DNA from: Tubulanus polymorphus
Taxonomy: Eukaryota > Nemertea > Palaeonemertea > Tubulaniformes > Tubulanidae
Assembly (NCBI RefSeq): GCF_964204645.1
Contig: NW_027437433.1
Location: forward strand, 62,001 to 126,000
Reading direction: 5' to 3'
Length of the DNA stretch: 64,000 bases
In this document: piece after piece, positions 24,774 to 37,600 of the stretch
Position numbering within the stretch: the first letter of the stretch is position 1
How the letters are laid out: the number at the start of each line of letters is the position of its first letter
Program-made: the position numbers and the translations under genes
Notes under the pieces: model-generated
What the model was told of the DNA's origin: nothing
What the model saw: the letters and a program-made list of their open reading frames with translations, nothing else
Database searches by the model: none

Positions 24774-27016
24774 ATAGGTTAAGGTAAACTGAACTTATTT
24801 CGAGTAGATGGGTTGAAAGATACAGATTTTTCTAGCTAAATATGGTTCTAAAGATGATGAATTCTATCTTAATTGATGGGTTTGGGTGTATTGAACTGAT
24901 ATCAAATAGATAGGTGGAAAGAATAAGAATTTTCTGGCTGCTTTTGGTTCTGAAGATGATGGATTCAATCTGAAAAGATGAGTAAAGGCGTATTGAACTG
25001 ATTTCAAATAGATAGGTGGAAAGAAACAGAATTTTCTGGCTGCTTTTGGTTCTAAAGATGATGGATTCAATCTGAAAAGATGGGTTAAGGCTTATTGAAC
25101 TGATTTCAAATAGATAGGTGGAAAGAAACAGAATTTTCTGGCTGCTTTTGGTTCTAAAGATGATGGATTCAATCTGAAAAGATGGGTTAAGGCTTATTGA
25201 ACTGATTTCAAATAGATAGGTGGAAAGAATCAGAATTTTCTGGCTGCATTTGGTTCTGAAGATGATAGACTCGATCCGAAATGATAGGTTAAGGTAAACT
25301 GAACTTATTTCGAGTAGATGGGTTGAAAGATACAGATTTTTCTAGCTAAATATGGTTCTAAAGATGATGAATTCTATCTTAATTGATGGGTTTGGGTGTA
25401 TTGAACTGATATCAAATAGATAGGTGGAAAGAATAAGAATTTTCTGGCTGCTTTTGGTTCTGAAGATGATGGATTCAATCTGAAAAGATGAGTAAAGGCG
25501 TATTGAACTGATTTCAAATAGATAGGTGGAAAGAAACCGAATTTTCTGGCTGCTTTTGTTTCTAAAGTTGATGGATCAATGTGAAAAGATGGGTTAAGGC
25601 GTATTGAACTGATTTCAAATAGATAGGTGGAAAGAAACAGAATTTTCTGGCTGCTTTTGGTTCTAAAGATGATGGATTCAATCTGAAAAGATGGGTTAAG
25701 GCTTATTGAACTGATTTCAAATAGAAAGGTGGAAAGAATCAGAATTTTCTGGCTGCATTTGGTCCTGAAGATGATAGACTCGATCCGAAATGATAGGTTA
25801 AGGTAAACTCAACTTATTTCGAGTAGATGGGTTGAAAGATACAGATTTTTCTAGCTAAATATGGTTCTAAAGATGATGAATTATAACTCAATTGATGGGT
25901 TTGGGTGTATTGAACTGATATCAAATAGATAGGTGGAAAGAATAAGAATTTTCTGGCTGCTTTTGGTTCTGAAGATGATGGATTCAATCTGAAACGATGA
26001 GTAAAGGCGTATTGAACTGATTTCAAATAGATAGGTGGAAAGAAACAGAATTTTCTGGCTGCTTTTGGTTCTAAAGATGATGGATTCAATCTGAAAAGAT
26101 GGGTTAAGGCTTATTGAACTGATTTCAAATAGATAGGTGGAAAGAATCAGAATTTTCTGGCTGCATTTGGTTCTGAAGATGATATACTCGATCCGAAATG
26201 ATAGGTTAAGGTAAACTGAACTTATTTCGAGTAGATGGGTTGAAAGATACAGATTTTTCTAGCTAAATATGGTTCTAAAGATGATGAATTCTATCTTAAT
26301 TGATGGGTTTGGGTGTATTGAACTGATATCAAATAGATAGGTGGAAAGAATAAGAATTTTCTGGCTGCTTTTGGTTCTGAAGATGATGGATTCAATCTGA
26401 AAAGATGAGTAAAGGCGTATTGAACTGATTTCAAATAGATAGGTGGAAAGAAACAGAATTTTCTGGCTGCTTTTAGTTCTAAAGATGATGGATTCAATCT
26501 GAAAAGATGGGTTAAGGCTTATTGAACTGATTTCAAATAGATAGGTGGAAAGAATCAGAATTTTCTGGCTGCATTTGGTTCTGAAGATGATAGACTCGAT
26601 CCGAAATGATAGGTTAAGGTAAACTGAACTTATTTCGAGTAGATGGGTTGAAAGATACAGATTTTTCTAGCTAAATATGGTTCTAAAGATGATGAATTAT
26701 AACTTAATTGATGGGTTTGGGTGTATTGAACTGATATCAAATAGATAGGTGGAAAGAATAAGAATTTTCTGGCTGCTTTTGGTTCTGAAGATGATGGATT
26801 CAATCTGAAAAGATGAGTAAAGGCGTATTGAACTGATTTCAAATAGATAGGTGGAAAGAAACAGAATTTTCTGGCTGCTTTTGGTTCTAAAGATGATGGA
26901 TTCAATCTGAAAAGATGAGTAAAGGCGTATTGAACTGATTTAAAATAGATAGGTGGAAAGAATCAGAATTTTCTGGCTGCATTTGGTTCTGAAGATGATA
27001 GACTCGATCCGAAATG
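24774..27016 (+). repeat. Array segment with A-E-B module, A/G module and short modules
   Basis: C anchors are at 24,774, 25,284, 25,793, 26,201 and 26,609, with spacings 510, 509, 408, 408 and 408. The first module is C-D-A-E-B. The series matches 56,684-58,927 at an offset of 31,910 bp. A base change at 25,810 (G to C, AAACTCAAC) is shared with 30,806 only. Confidence 0.87.
25488..25588 (+). repeat. A/G chimeric monomer, copy 2
   Basis: The sequence type is the same as at 11,727. It sits in the 509-bp module between C at 25,284 and C at 25,793. Confidence 0.85.
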
Positions 27017-27424
27017 ATAGGTTAAGGTAAACTGAACTTATTTCGAGTAGATGGGGTGAAAGATACAGATTTTTCTAGCTAAATATGGTTCTAAAGATGA
27101 TGAATTCTATCTTAATTGATGGGTTTGGGTGTATTGAACTGATATCAAATAGATAGGTGGAAAGAATAAGAATTTTCTGGCTGCTTTTGGTTCTGAAGAT
27201 GATGGATTCAATCTGAAAAGATGAGTAAAGGCGTATTGAACTGATTTCAAATAGATAGGTGGAAAGAAACAGAATTTTCTGGCTGCTTTTGGTTCTAAAG
27301 ATGATGGATTCAATCTGAAAAGATGGGTTAAGGCTTATTGAACTGATTTCAAATAGATAGGTGGAAAGAAACAGAATTTTCTGGCTGCTTTTGGTTCTAA
27401 AGATGATGGATTCAATCTGAAAAG

Positions 27425-27526
27425 ATGGGTTAAGGCTTATTGAACTGATTTAAAATAGATAGGTGGAAAGAATCAGAATTTTCTGGCTGCTTTTGGTTCT
27501 AAAGATGATGGATTCAATCTGAAAAG
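27425..27526 (+). repeat. F/H chimeric monomer from a two-monomer deletion
   Basis: It starts as class F (TTTAAAAT, GAATCAG) and ends with TTCTAAAG as in E and H; G is absent. The following monomer is B3. The module is C-D-A-E-F/H-B3, 612 bp. Compared with the neighbouring 815-bp modules, 203 bp (one 102-mer and one 101-mer) are missing. The join lies in GCTTTTGGTTCT. Confidence 0.82.
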
Positions 27527-30483
27527 ATGAGTAAAGGCGTATTGAACTGATTTAAAATAGATAGGTGGAAAGAATCAGAATTTTCTGGCTGCATTTGGTT
27601 CTGAAGATGATAGACTCGATCCGAAATGATAGGTTAAGGTAAACTGAACTTATTTCGAGTAGATGGGTTGAAAGATACAGATTTTTCTAGCTAAATATGG
27701 TTCTAAAGATGATGAATTCTATCTCAATTGATGGGTTTGGGTGTATTGAACTGATATCAAATAGATAGGTGGAAAGAATAAGAATTTTCTGGCTGCTTTT
27801 GGTTCTGAAGATGATGGATTCAATCTGAAAAGATGAGTAAAGGCGTATTGAACTGATTTCAAATAGATAGGTGGAAAGAAACAGAATTTTCTGGCTGCTT
27901 TTGGTTCTAAAGATGATGGATTCAATCTGAAAAGATGGGTTAAGGCTTATTGAACTGATTTCAAATAGATAGGTGGAAAGAAACAGAATTTTCTGGCTGC
28001 TTTTGGTTCTAAAGATGATGGATTCAATCTGAAAAGATGGGTTAAGGCTTATTGAACTGATTTAAAATAGATAGGTGGAAAGAATCAGAATTTTCTGGCT
28101 GCTTTTGGTTCTGAAGATGATGGATTCAATCTGAAAAGATGGGTTAAGGCGTATTGAACTGATTTCAAATAGATAGGTGGAAAGAAACCGAATTTTCTTG
28201 CTGCTTTTGTTTCTAAAGATGATGGATCAATGTGAAAAGATGGGTTAAGGCGTATTGAACTGATTTCAAATAGATAGGTGGAAAGAAACAGAATTTTCTG
28301 GCTGCTTTTGGTTCTAAAGATGATGGATTCAATCTGAAAAGATGGGTTAAGGCTTATTGAACTGATTTCAAATAGAAAGGTGGAAAGAATCAGAATTTTC
28401 TGGCTGCATTTGGTCCTGAAGATGATAGACTCGATCCGAAATGATAGGTTAAGGTAAACTGAACTTATTTCGAGTAGATGGGTTGAAAGATACAGATTTT
28501 TCTAGCTAAATATGGTTCTAAAGATGATGAATTATAACTCAATTGATGGGTTTGGGTGTATTGAACTGATATCAAATAGATAGGTGGAAAGAATAAGAAT
28601 TTTCTGGCTGCTTTTGGTTCTGAAGATGATGGATTCAATCTGAAAAGATGAGTAAAGGCGTATTGAACTGATTTCAAATAGATAGGTGGAAAGAAACAGA
28701 ATTTTCTGGCTGCTTTTGGTTCTAAAGATGATGGATTCAATCTGAAAAGATGGGTTAAGGCTTATTGAACTGATTTCAAATAGATAGGTGGAAAGAATCA
28801 GAATTTTCTGGCTGCATTTGGTTCTGAAGATGATAGACTCGATCCGAAATGATAGGTTAAGGTAAACTGAACTTATTTCGAGTAGATGGGTTGAAAGATA
28901 CAGATTTTTCTAGCTAAATATGGTTCTAAAGATGATGAATTCTATCTTAATTGATGGGTTTGGGTGTATTGAACTGATATCAAATAGATAGGTGGAAAGA
29001 ATAAGAATTTTCTGGCTGCTTTTGGTTCTGAAGATGATGGATTCAATCTGAAAAGATGAGTAAAGGCGTATTGAACTGATTTCAAATAGATAGGTGGAAA
29101 GAAACAGAATTTTCTGGCTGCTTTTGGTTCTAAAGATGATGGATTCAATCTGAAAAGATGGGTTAAGGCTTATTGAACTGATTTCAAATAGAAAGGTGGA
29201 AAGAATCAGAATTTTCTGGCTGCATTTGGTCCTGAAGATGATAGACTCGATCCGAAATGATAGGTTAAGGTAAACTGAACTTATTTCGAGTAGATGGGTT
29301 GAAAGATACAGATTTTTCTAGCTAAATATGGTTCTAAAGATGATGAATTATAACTCAATTGATGGGTTTGGGTGTATTGAACTGATATCAAATAGATAGG
29401 TGGAAAGAATAAGAATTTTCTGGCTGCTTTTGGTTCTGAAGATGATGGATTCAATCTGAAAAGATGAGTAAAGGCGTATTGAACTGATTTCAAATAGATA
29501 GGTGGAAAGAAACAGAATTTTCTGGCTGCTTTTGGTTCTAAAGATGATGGATTCAATCTGAAAAGATGAGTAAAGGCGTATTGAACTGATTTCAAATAGA
29601 TAGGTGGAAAGAAACAGAATTTTCTGGCTGCTTTTGGTTCTAAAGATGATGGATTCAATCTGAAAAGATGAGTAAAGGCGTATTGAACTGATTTAAAATA
29701 TATAGGTGGAAAGAATCAGAATTTTCTGGCTGCATTTGGTTCTGAAGATGATAGACTCGATCCGAAATGATAGGTTAAGGTAAACTGAACTTATTTCGAG
29801 TAGATGGGTTGAAAGATACAGATTTTTCTAGCTAAATATGGTTCTAAAGATGATGAATTCTATCTTAATTGATGGGTTTGGGTGTATTGAACTGATATCA
29901 AATAGATAGGTGGAAAGAATAAGAATTTTCTGGCTGCTTTTGGTTCTGAAGATGATGGATTCAATCTGAAAAGATGAGTAAAGGCGTATTGAACTGATTT
30001 CAAATAGATAGGTGGAAAGAAACAGAATTTTCTGGCTGCTTTTGGTTCTAAAGATGATGGATTCAATCTGAAAAGATGGGTTAAGGCTTATTGAACTGAT
30101 TTCAAATAGATAGGTGGAAAGAAACAGAATTTTCTGGCTGCTTTTGGTTCTAAAGATGATGGATTCAATCTGAAAAGATGGGTTAAGGCTTATTGAACTG
30201 ATTTCAAATAGATAGGTGGAAAGAATCAGAATTTTCTGGCTGCATTTGGTTCTGAAGATGATAGACTCGATCCGAAATGATAGGTTAAGGTAAACTGAAC
30301 TTATTTCGAGTAGATGGGTTGAAAGATACAGATTTTTCTAGCTAAATATGGTTCTAAAGATGATGAATTCTATCTTAATTGATGGGTTTGGGTGTATTGA
30401 ACTGATATCAAATAGATAGGTGGAAAGAATAAGAATTTTCTGGCTGCTTTTGGTTCTGAAGATGATGGATTCAATCTGAAAAG

Positions 30484-30584
30484 ATGAGTAAAGGCGTATT
30501 GAACTGATTTCAAATAGATAGGTGGAAAGAAACCGAATTTTCTGGCTGCTTTTGTTTCTAAAGTTGATGGATCAATGTGAAAAG
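30484..30584 (+). repeat. A/G chimeric monomer, copy 3
   Basis: The sequence type is the same as at 11,727. It sits in the 509-bp module between C at 30,280 and C at 30,789. Confidence 0.85.
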
Positions 30585-31603
30585 ATGGGTTAAGGCGTAT
30601 TGAACTGATTTCAAATAGATAGGTGGAAAGAAACAGAATTTTCTGGCTGCTTTTGGTTCTAAAGATGATGGATTCAATCTGAAAAGATGGGTTAAGGCTT
30701 ATTGAACTGATTTCAAATAGAAAGGTGGAAAGAATCAGAATTTTCTGGCTGCATTTGGTCCTGAAGATGATAGACTCGATCCGAAATGATAGGTTAAGGT
30801 AAACTCAACTTATTTCGAGTAGATGGGTTAAAAGATACAGATTTTTCTAGCTAAATATGGTTCTAAAGATGATGAATTATAACTCAATTGATGGGTTTGG
30901 GTGTATTGAACTGATATCAAATAGATAGGTGGAAAGAATAAGAATTTTCTGGCTGCTTTTGGTTCTGAAGATGATGGATTCAATCTGAAACGATGAGTAA
31001 AGGCGTATTGAACTGATTTCAAATAGATAGGTGGAAAGAAACAGAATTTTCTGGCTGCTTTTGGTTCTAAAGATGATGGATTCAATCTGAAAAGATGGGT
31101 TAAGGCTTATTGAACTGATTTCAAATAGATAGGTGGAAAGAAACAGAATTTTCTGGCTGCTTTTGGTTCTAAAGATGATGGATTCAATCTGAAAAGATGG
31201 GTTAAGGCTTATTGAACTGATTTAAAATAGATAGGTGGAAAGAATCAGAATTTTCTGGCTGCTTTTGGTTCTGAAGATGATGGATTCAATCTGAAAAGAT
31301 GGGTTAAGGCGTATTGAACTGATTTCAAATAGATAGGTGGAAAGAAACCGAATTTTCTTGCTGCTTTTGTTTCTAAAGATGATGGATCAATGTGAAAAGA
31401 TGGGTTAAGGCGTATTGAACTGATTTCAAATAGATAGGTGGAAAGAAACAGAATTTTCTGGCTGCTTTTGGTTCTAAAGATGATGGATTCAATCTGAAAA
31501 GATGAGTAAAGGCGTATTGAACTGATTTAAAATAGATAGGTGGAAAGAATCAGAATTTTCTGGCTGCATTTGGTTCTGAAGATGATAGACTCGATCCGAA
31601 ATG

Positions 31604-34600
31604 ATAGGTTAAGGTAAACTGAACTTATTTCGAGTAGATGGGTTGAAAGATACAGATTTTTCTAGCTAAATATGGTTCTAAAGATGATGAATTCTATCTC
31701 AATTGATGGGTTTGGGTGTATTGAACTGATATCAAATAGATAGGTGGAAAGAATAAGAATTTTCTGGCTGCTTTTGGTTCTGAAGATGATGGATTCAATC
31801 TGAAAAGATGAGTAAAGGCGTATTGAACTGATTTCAAATAGATAGGTGGAAAGAAACAGAATTTTCTGGCTGCTTTTGGTTCTAAAGATGATGGATTCAA
31901 TCTGAAAAGATGGGTTAAGGCTTATTGAACTGATTTCAAATAGATAGGTGGAAAGAAACAGAATTTTCTGGCTGCTTTTGGTTCTAAAGATGATGGATTC
32001 AATCTGAAAAGATGGGTTAAGGCTTATTGAACTGATTTAAAATAGATAGGTGGAAAGAATCAGAATTTTCTGGCTGCTTTTGGTTCTGAAGATGATGGAT
32101 TCAATCTGAAAAGATGGGTTAAGGCGTATTGAACTGATTTCAAATAGATAGGTGGAAAGAAACCGAATTTTCTTGCTGCTTTTGTTTCTAAAGATGATGG
32201 ATCAATGTGAAAAGATGGGTTAAGGCGTATTGAACTGATTTCAAATAGATAGGTGGAAAGAAACAGAATTTTCTGGCTGCTTTTGGTTCTAAAGATGATG
32301 GATTCAATCTGAAAAGATGGGTTAAGGCTTATTGAACTGATTTCAAATAGAAAGGTGGAAAGAATCAGAATTTTCTGGCTGCATTTGGTCCTGAAGATGA
32401 TAGACTCGATCCGAAATGATAGGTTAAGGTAAACTGAACTTATTTCGAGTAGATGGGTTGAAAGATACAGATTTTTCTAGCTAAATATGGTTCTAAAGAT
32501 GATGAATTATAACTCAATTGATGGGTTTGGGTGTATTGAACTGATATCAAATAGATAGGTGGAAAGAATAAGAATTTTCTGGCTGCTTTTGGTTCTGAAG
32601 ATGATGGATTCAATCTGAAAAGATGAGTAAAGGCGTATTGAACTGATTTCAAATAGATAGGTGGAAAGAAACAGAATTTTCTGGCTGCTTTTGGTTCTAA
32701 AGATGATGGATTCAATCTGAAAAGATGGGTTAAGGCTTATTGAACTGATTTCAAATAGATAGGTGGAAAGAATCAGAATTTTCTGGCTGCATTTGGTTCT
32801 GAAGATGATAGACTCGATCCGAAATGATAGGTTAAGGTAAACTGAACTTATTTCGAGTAGATGGGTTGAAAGATACAGATTTTTCTAGCTAAATATGGTT
32901 CTAAAGATGATGAATTCTATCTTAATTGATGGGTTTGGGTGTATTGAACTGATATCAAATAGATAGGTGGAAAGAATAAGAATTTTCTGGCTGCTTTTGG
33001 TTCTGAAGATGATGGATTCAATCTGAAAAGATGAGTAAAGGCGTATTGAACTGATTTCAAATAGATAGGTGGAAAGAAACAGAATTTTCTGGCTGCTTTT
33101 GGTTCTAAAGATGATGGATTCAATCTGAAAAGATGGGTTAAGGCTTATTGAACTGATTTCAAATAGAAAGGTGGAAAGAATCAGAATTTTCTGGCTGCAT
33201 TTGGTCCTGAAGATGATAGACTCGATCCGAAATGATAGGTTAAGGTAAACTGAACTTATTTCGAGTAGATGGGTTGAAAGATACAGATTTTTCTAGCTAA
33301 ATATGGTTCTAAAGATGATGAATTATAACTCAATTGATGGGTTTGGGTGTATTGAACTGATATCAAATAGATAGGTGGAAAGAATAAGAATTTTCTGGCT
33401 GCTTTTGGTTCTGAAGATGATGGATTCAATCTGAAACGATGAGTAAAGGCGTATTGAACTGATTTCAAATAGATAGGTGGAAAGAAACAGAATTTTCTGG
33501 CTGCTTTTGGTTCTAAAGATGATGGATTCAATCTGAAAAGATGGGTTAAGGCTTATTGAACTGATTTCAAATAGATAGGTGGAAAGAATCAGAATTTTCT
33601 GGCTGCATTTGGTTCTGAAGATGATAGACTCGATCCGAAATGATAGGTTAAGGTAAACTGAACTTATTTCGAGTAGATGGGTTGAAAGATACAGATTTTT
33701 CTAGCTAAATATGGTTCTAAAGATGATGAATTCTATCTTAATTGATGGGTTTGGGTGTATTGAACTGATATCAAATAGATAGGTGGAAAGAATAAGAATT
33801 TTCTGGCTGCTTTTGGTTCTGAAGATGATGGATTCAATCTGAAAAGATGAGTAAAGGCGTATTGAACTGATTTCAAATAGATAGGTGGAAAGAAACAGAA
33901 TTTTCTGGCTGCTTTTAGTTCTAAAGATGATGGATTCAATCTGAAAAGATGGGTTAAGGCTTATTGAACTGATTTCAAATAGATAGGTGGAAAGAATCAG
34001 AATTTTCTGGCTGCATTTGGTTCTGAAGATGATAGACTCGATCCGAAATGATAGGTTAAGGTAAACTGAACTTATTTCGAGTAGATGGGTTGAAAGATAC
34101 AGATTTTTCTAGCTAAATATGGTTCTAAAGATGATGAATTCTATCTTAATTGATGGGTTTGGGTGTATTGAACTGATATCAAATAGATAGGTGGAAAGAA
34201 TAAGAATTTTCTGGCTGCTTTTGGTTCTGAAGATGATGGATTCAATCTGAAAAGATGAGTAAAGGCGTATTGAACTGATTTCAAATAGATAGGTGGAAAG
34301 AAACAGAATTTTCTGGCTGCTTTTGGTTCTAAAGATGATGGATTCAATCTGAAAAGATGGGTTAAGGCTTATTGAACTGATTTCAAATATATAGGTGGAA
34401 AGAAACAGAATTTTCTGGCTGCTTTTGGTTCTAAAGATGATGGATTCAATCTGAAAAGATGGGTTAAGGCTTATTGAACTGATTTAAAATAGATAGGTGG
34501 AAAGAAACAGAATTTTCTGGCTGCTTTTGGTTCTAAAGATGATGGATTCAATCTGAAAAGATGGGTTAAGGCTTATTGAACTGATTTCAAATATATAGGT

Positions 34601-37600
34601 GGAAAGAAACAGAATTTTCTGGCTGCTTTTGGTTCTAAAGATGATGGATTCAATCTGAAAAGATGGGTTAAGGCTTATTGAACTGATTTAAAATAGATAG
34701 GTGGAAAGAATCAGAATTTTCTGGCTGCTTTTGGTTCTGAAGATGATGGATTCAATCTGAAAAGATGGGTTAAGGCGTATTGAACTGATTTCAAATAGAT
34801 AGGTGGAAAGAAACAGAATTTTCTGGCTGCTTTTGGTTCTAAAGATGATGGATTCAATCTGAAAAGATGGGTTAAGGCTTATTGAACTGATTTCAAATAG
34901 AAAGGTGGAAAGAATCAGAATTTTCTGGCTGCATTTGGTCCTGAAGATGATAGACTCGATCCGAAATGATAGGTTAAGGTAAACTGAACTTATTTCGAGT
35001 AGATGGGTTGAAAGATACAGATTTTTCTAGCTAAATATGGTTCTAAAGATGATGAATTATAACTCAATTGATGGGTTTGGGTGTATTGAACTGATATCAA
35101 ATAGATAGGTGGAAAGAATAAGAATTTTCTGGCTGCTTTTGGTTCTGAAGATGATGGATTCAATCTGAAAAGATGAGTAAAGGCGTATTGAACTGATTTC
35201 AAATAGATAGGTGGAAAGAAACAGAATTTTCTGGCTGCTTTTGGTTCTAAAGATGATGGATTCAATCTGAAAAGATGGGTTAAGGCTTATTGAACTGATT
35301 TCAAATAGATAGGTGGAAAGAATCAGAATTTTCTGGCTGCATTTGGTTCTGAAGATGATAGACTCGATCCGAAATGATAGGTTAAGGTAAACTGAACTTA
35401 TTTCGAGTAGATGGGTTGAAAGATACAGATTTTTCTAGCTAAATATGGTTCTAAAGATGATGAATTCTATCTTAATTGATGGGTTTGGGTGTATTGAACT
35501 GATATCAAATAGATAGGTGGAAAGAATAAGAATTTTCTGGCTGCTTTTGGTTCTGAAGATGATGGATTCAATCTGAAAAGATGAGTAAAGGCGTATTGAA
35601 CTGATTTCAAATAGATAGGTGGAAAGAAACAGAATTTTCTGGCTGCTTTTGGTTCTAAAGATGATGGATTCAATCTGAAAAGATGGGTTAAGGCTTATTG
35701 AACTGATTTCAAATAGAAAGGTGGAAAGAATCAGAATTTTCTGGCTGCATTTGGTCCTGAAGATGATAGACTCGATCCGAAATGATAGGTTAAGGTAAAC
35801 TGAACTTATTTCGAGTAGATGGGTTGAAAGATACAGATTTTTCTAGCTAAATATGGTTCTAAAGATGATGAATTATAACTCAATTGATGGGTTTGGGTGT
35901 ATTGAACTGATATCAAATAGATAGGTGGAAAGAATAAGAATTTTCTGGCTGCTTTTGGTTCTGAAGATGATGGATTCAATCTGAAACGATGAGTAAAGGC
36001 GTATTGAACTGATTTCAAATAGATAGGTGGAAAGAAACAGAATTTTCTGGCTGCTTTTGGTTCTAAAGATGATGGATTCAATCTGAAAAGATGGGTTAAG
36101 GCTTATTGAACTGATTTCAAATAGATAGGTGGAAAGAATCAGAATTTTCTGGCTGCATTTGGTTCTGAAGATGATAGACTCGATCCGAAATGATAGGTTA
36201 AGGTAAACTGAACTTATTTCGAGTAGATGGGTTGAAAGATACAGATTTTTCTAGCTAAATATGGTTCTAAAGATGATGAATTCTATCTTAATTGATGGGT
36301 TTGGGTGTATTGAACTGATATCAAATAGATAGGTGGAAAGAATAAGAATTTTCTGGCTGCTTTTGGTTCTGAAGATGATGGATTCAATCTGAAAAGATGA
36401 GTAAAGGCGTATTGAACTGATTTCAAATAGATAGGTGGAAAGAAACAGAATTTTCTGGCTGCTTTTAGTTCTAAAGATGATGGATTCAATCTGAAAAGAT
36501 GGGTTAAGGCTTATTGAACTGATTTCAAATAGATAGGTGGAAAGAATCAGAATTTTCTGGCTGCATTTGGTTCTGAAGATGATAGACTCGATCCGAAATG
36601 ATAGGTTAAGGTAAACTGAACTTATTTCGAGTAGATGGGTTGAAAGATACAGATTTTTCTAGCTAAATATGGTTCTAAAGATGATGAATTCTATCTTAAT
36701 TGATGGGTTTGGGTGTATTGAACTGATATCAAATAGATAGGTGGAAAGAATAAGAATTTTCTGGCTGCTTTTGGTTCTGAAGATGATGGATTCAATCTGA
36801 AAAGATGAGTAAAGGCGTATTGAACTGATTTCAAATAGATAGGTGGAAAGAAACAGAATTTTCTGGCTGCTTTTGGTTCTAAAGATGATGGATTCAATCT
36901 GAAAAGATGGGTTAAGGCTTATTGAACTGATTTCAAATATATAGGTGGAAAGAAACAGAATTTTCTGGCTGCTTTTGGTTCTAAAGATGATGGATTCAAT
37001 CTGAAAAGATGGGTTAAGGCTTATTGAACTGATTTAAAAGAGATAGGTGGAAAGAATCAGAATTTTCTGGCTGCTTTTGGTTCTGAAGATGATGGATTCA
37101 ATCTGAAAAGATGGGTTAAGGCGTATTGAACTGATTTCAAATAGATAGGTGGAAAGAAACCGAATTTTCTGGCTGCTTTTGTTTCTAAAGTTGATGGATC
37201 AATGTGAAAAGATGGGTTAAGGCGTATTGAACTGATTTCAAATAGATAGGTGGAAAGAAACAGAATTTTCTGGCTGCTTTTGGTTCTAAAGATGATGGAT
37301 TCAATCTGAAAAGATGGGTTAAGGCTTATTGAACTGATTTCAAATAGAAAGGTGGAAAGAATCAGAATTTTCTGGCTGCATTTGGTCCTGAAGATGATAG
37401 ACTCGATCCGAAATGATAGGTTAAGGTAAACTGAACTTATTTCGAGTAGATGGGTTGAAAGATACAGATTTTTCTAGCTAAATATGGTTCTAAAGATGAT
37501 GAATTATAACTCAATTGATGGGTTTGGGTGTATTGAACTGATATCAAATAGATAGGTGGAAAGAATAAGAATTTTCTGGCTGCTTTTGGTTCTGAAGATG

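Larger units (their letters stand above)
27017..31603 (+). repeat. Array segment with 612-bp module and a second A-E-B / A-G run
   Basis: C anchors are at 27,017, 27,629, 28,444, 28,852, 29,260, 29,770, 30,280 and 30,789. Spacings are 612, 815, 408, 408, 510, 510, 509, 815. The 29,260 module has the doubled A and the TATATA form of B3 but lacks the AATGG and CTAATATC variants, so it looks like a recombinant of the linked block. Private bases lie at 30,830 (A) and, shared, at 30,806. Confidence 0.85.
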
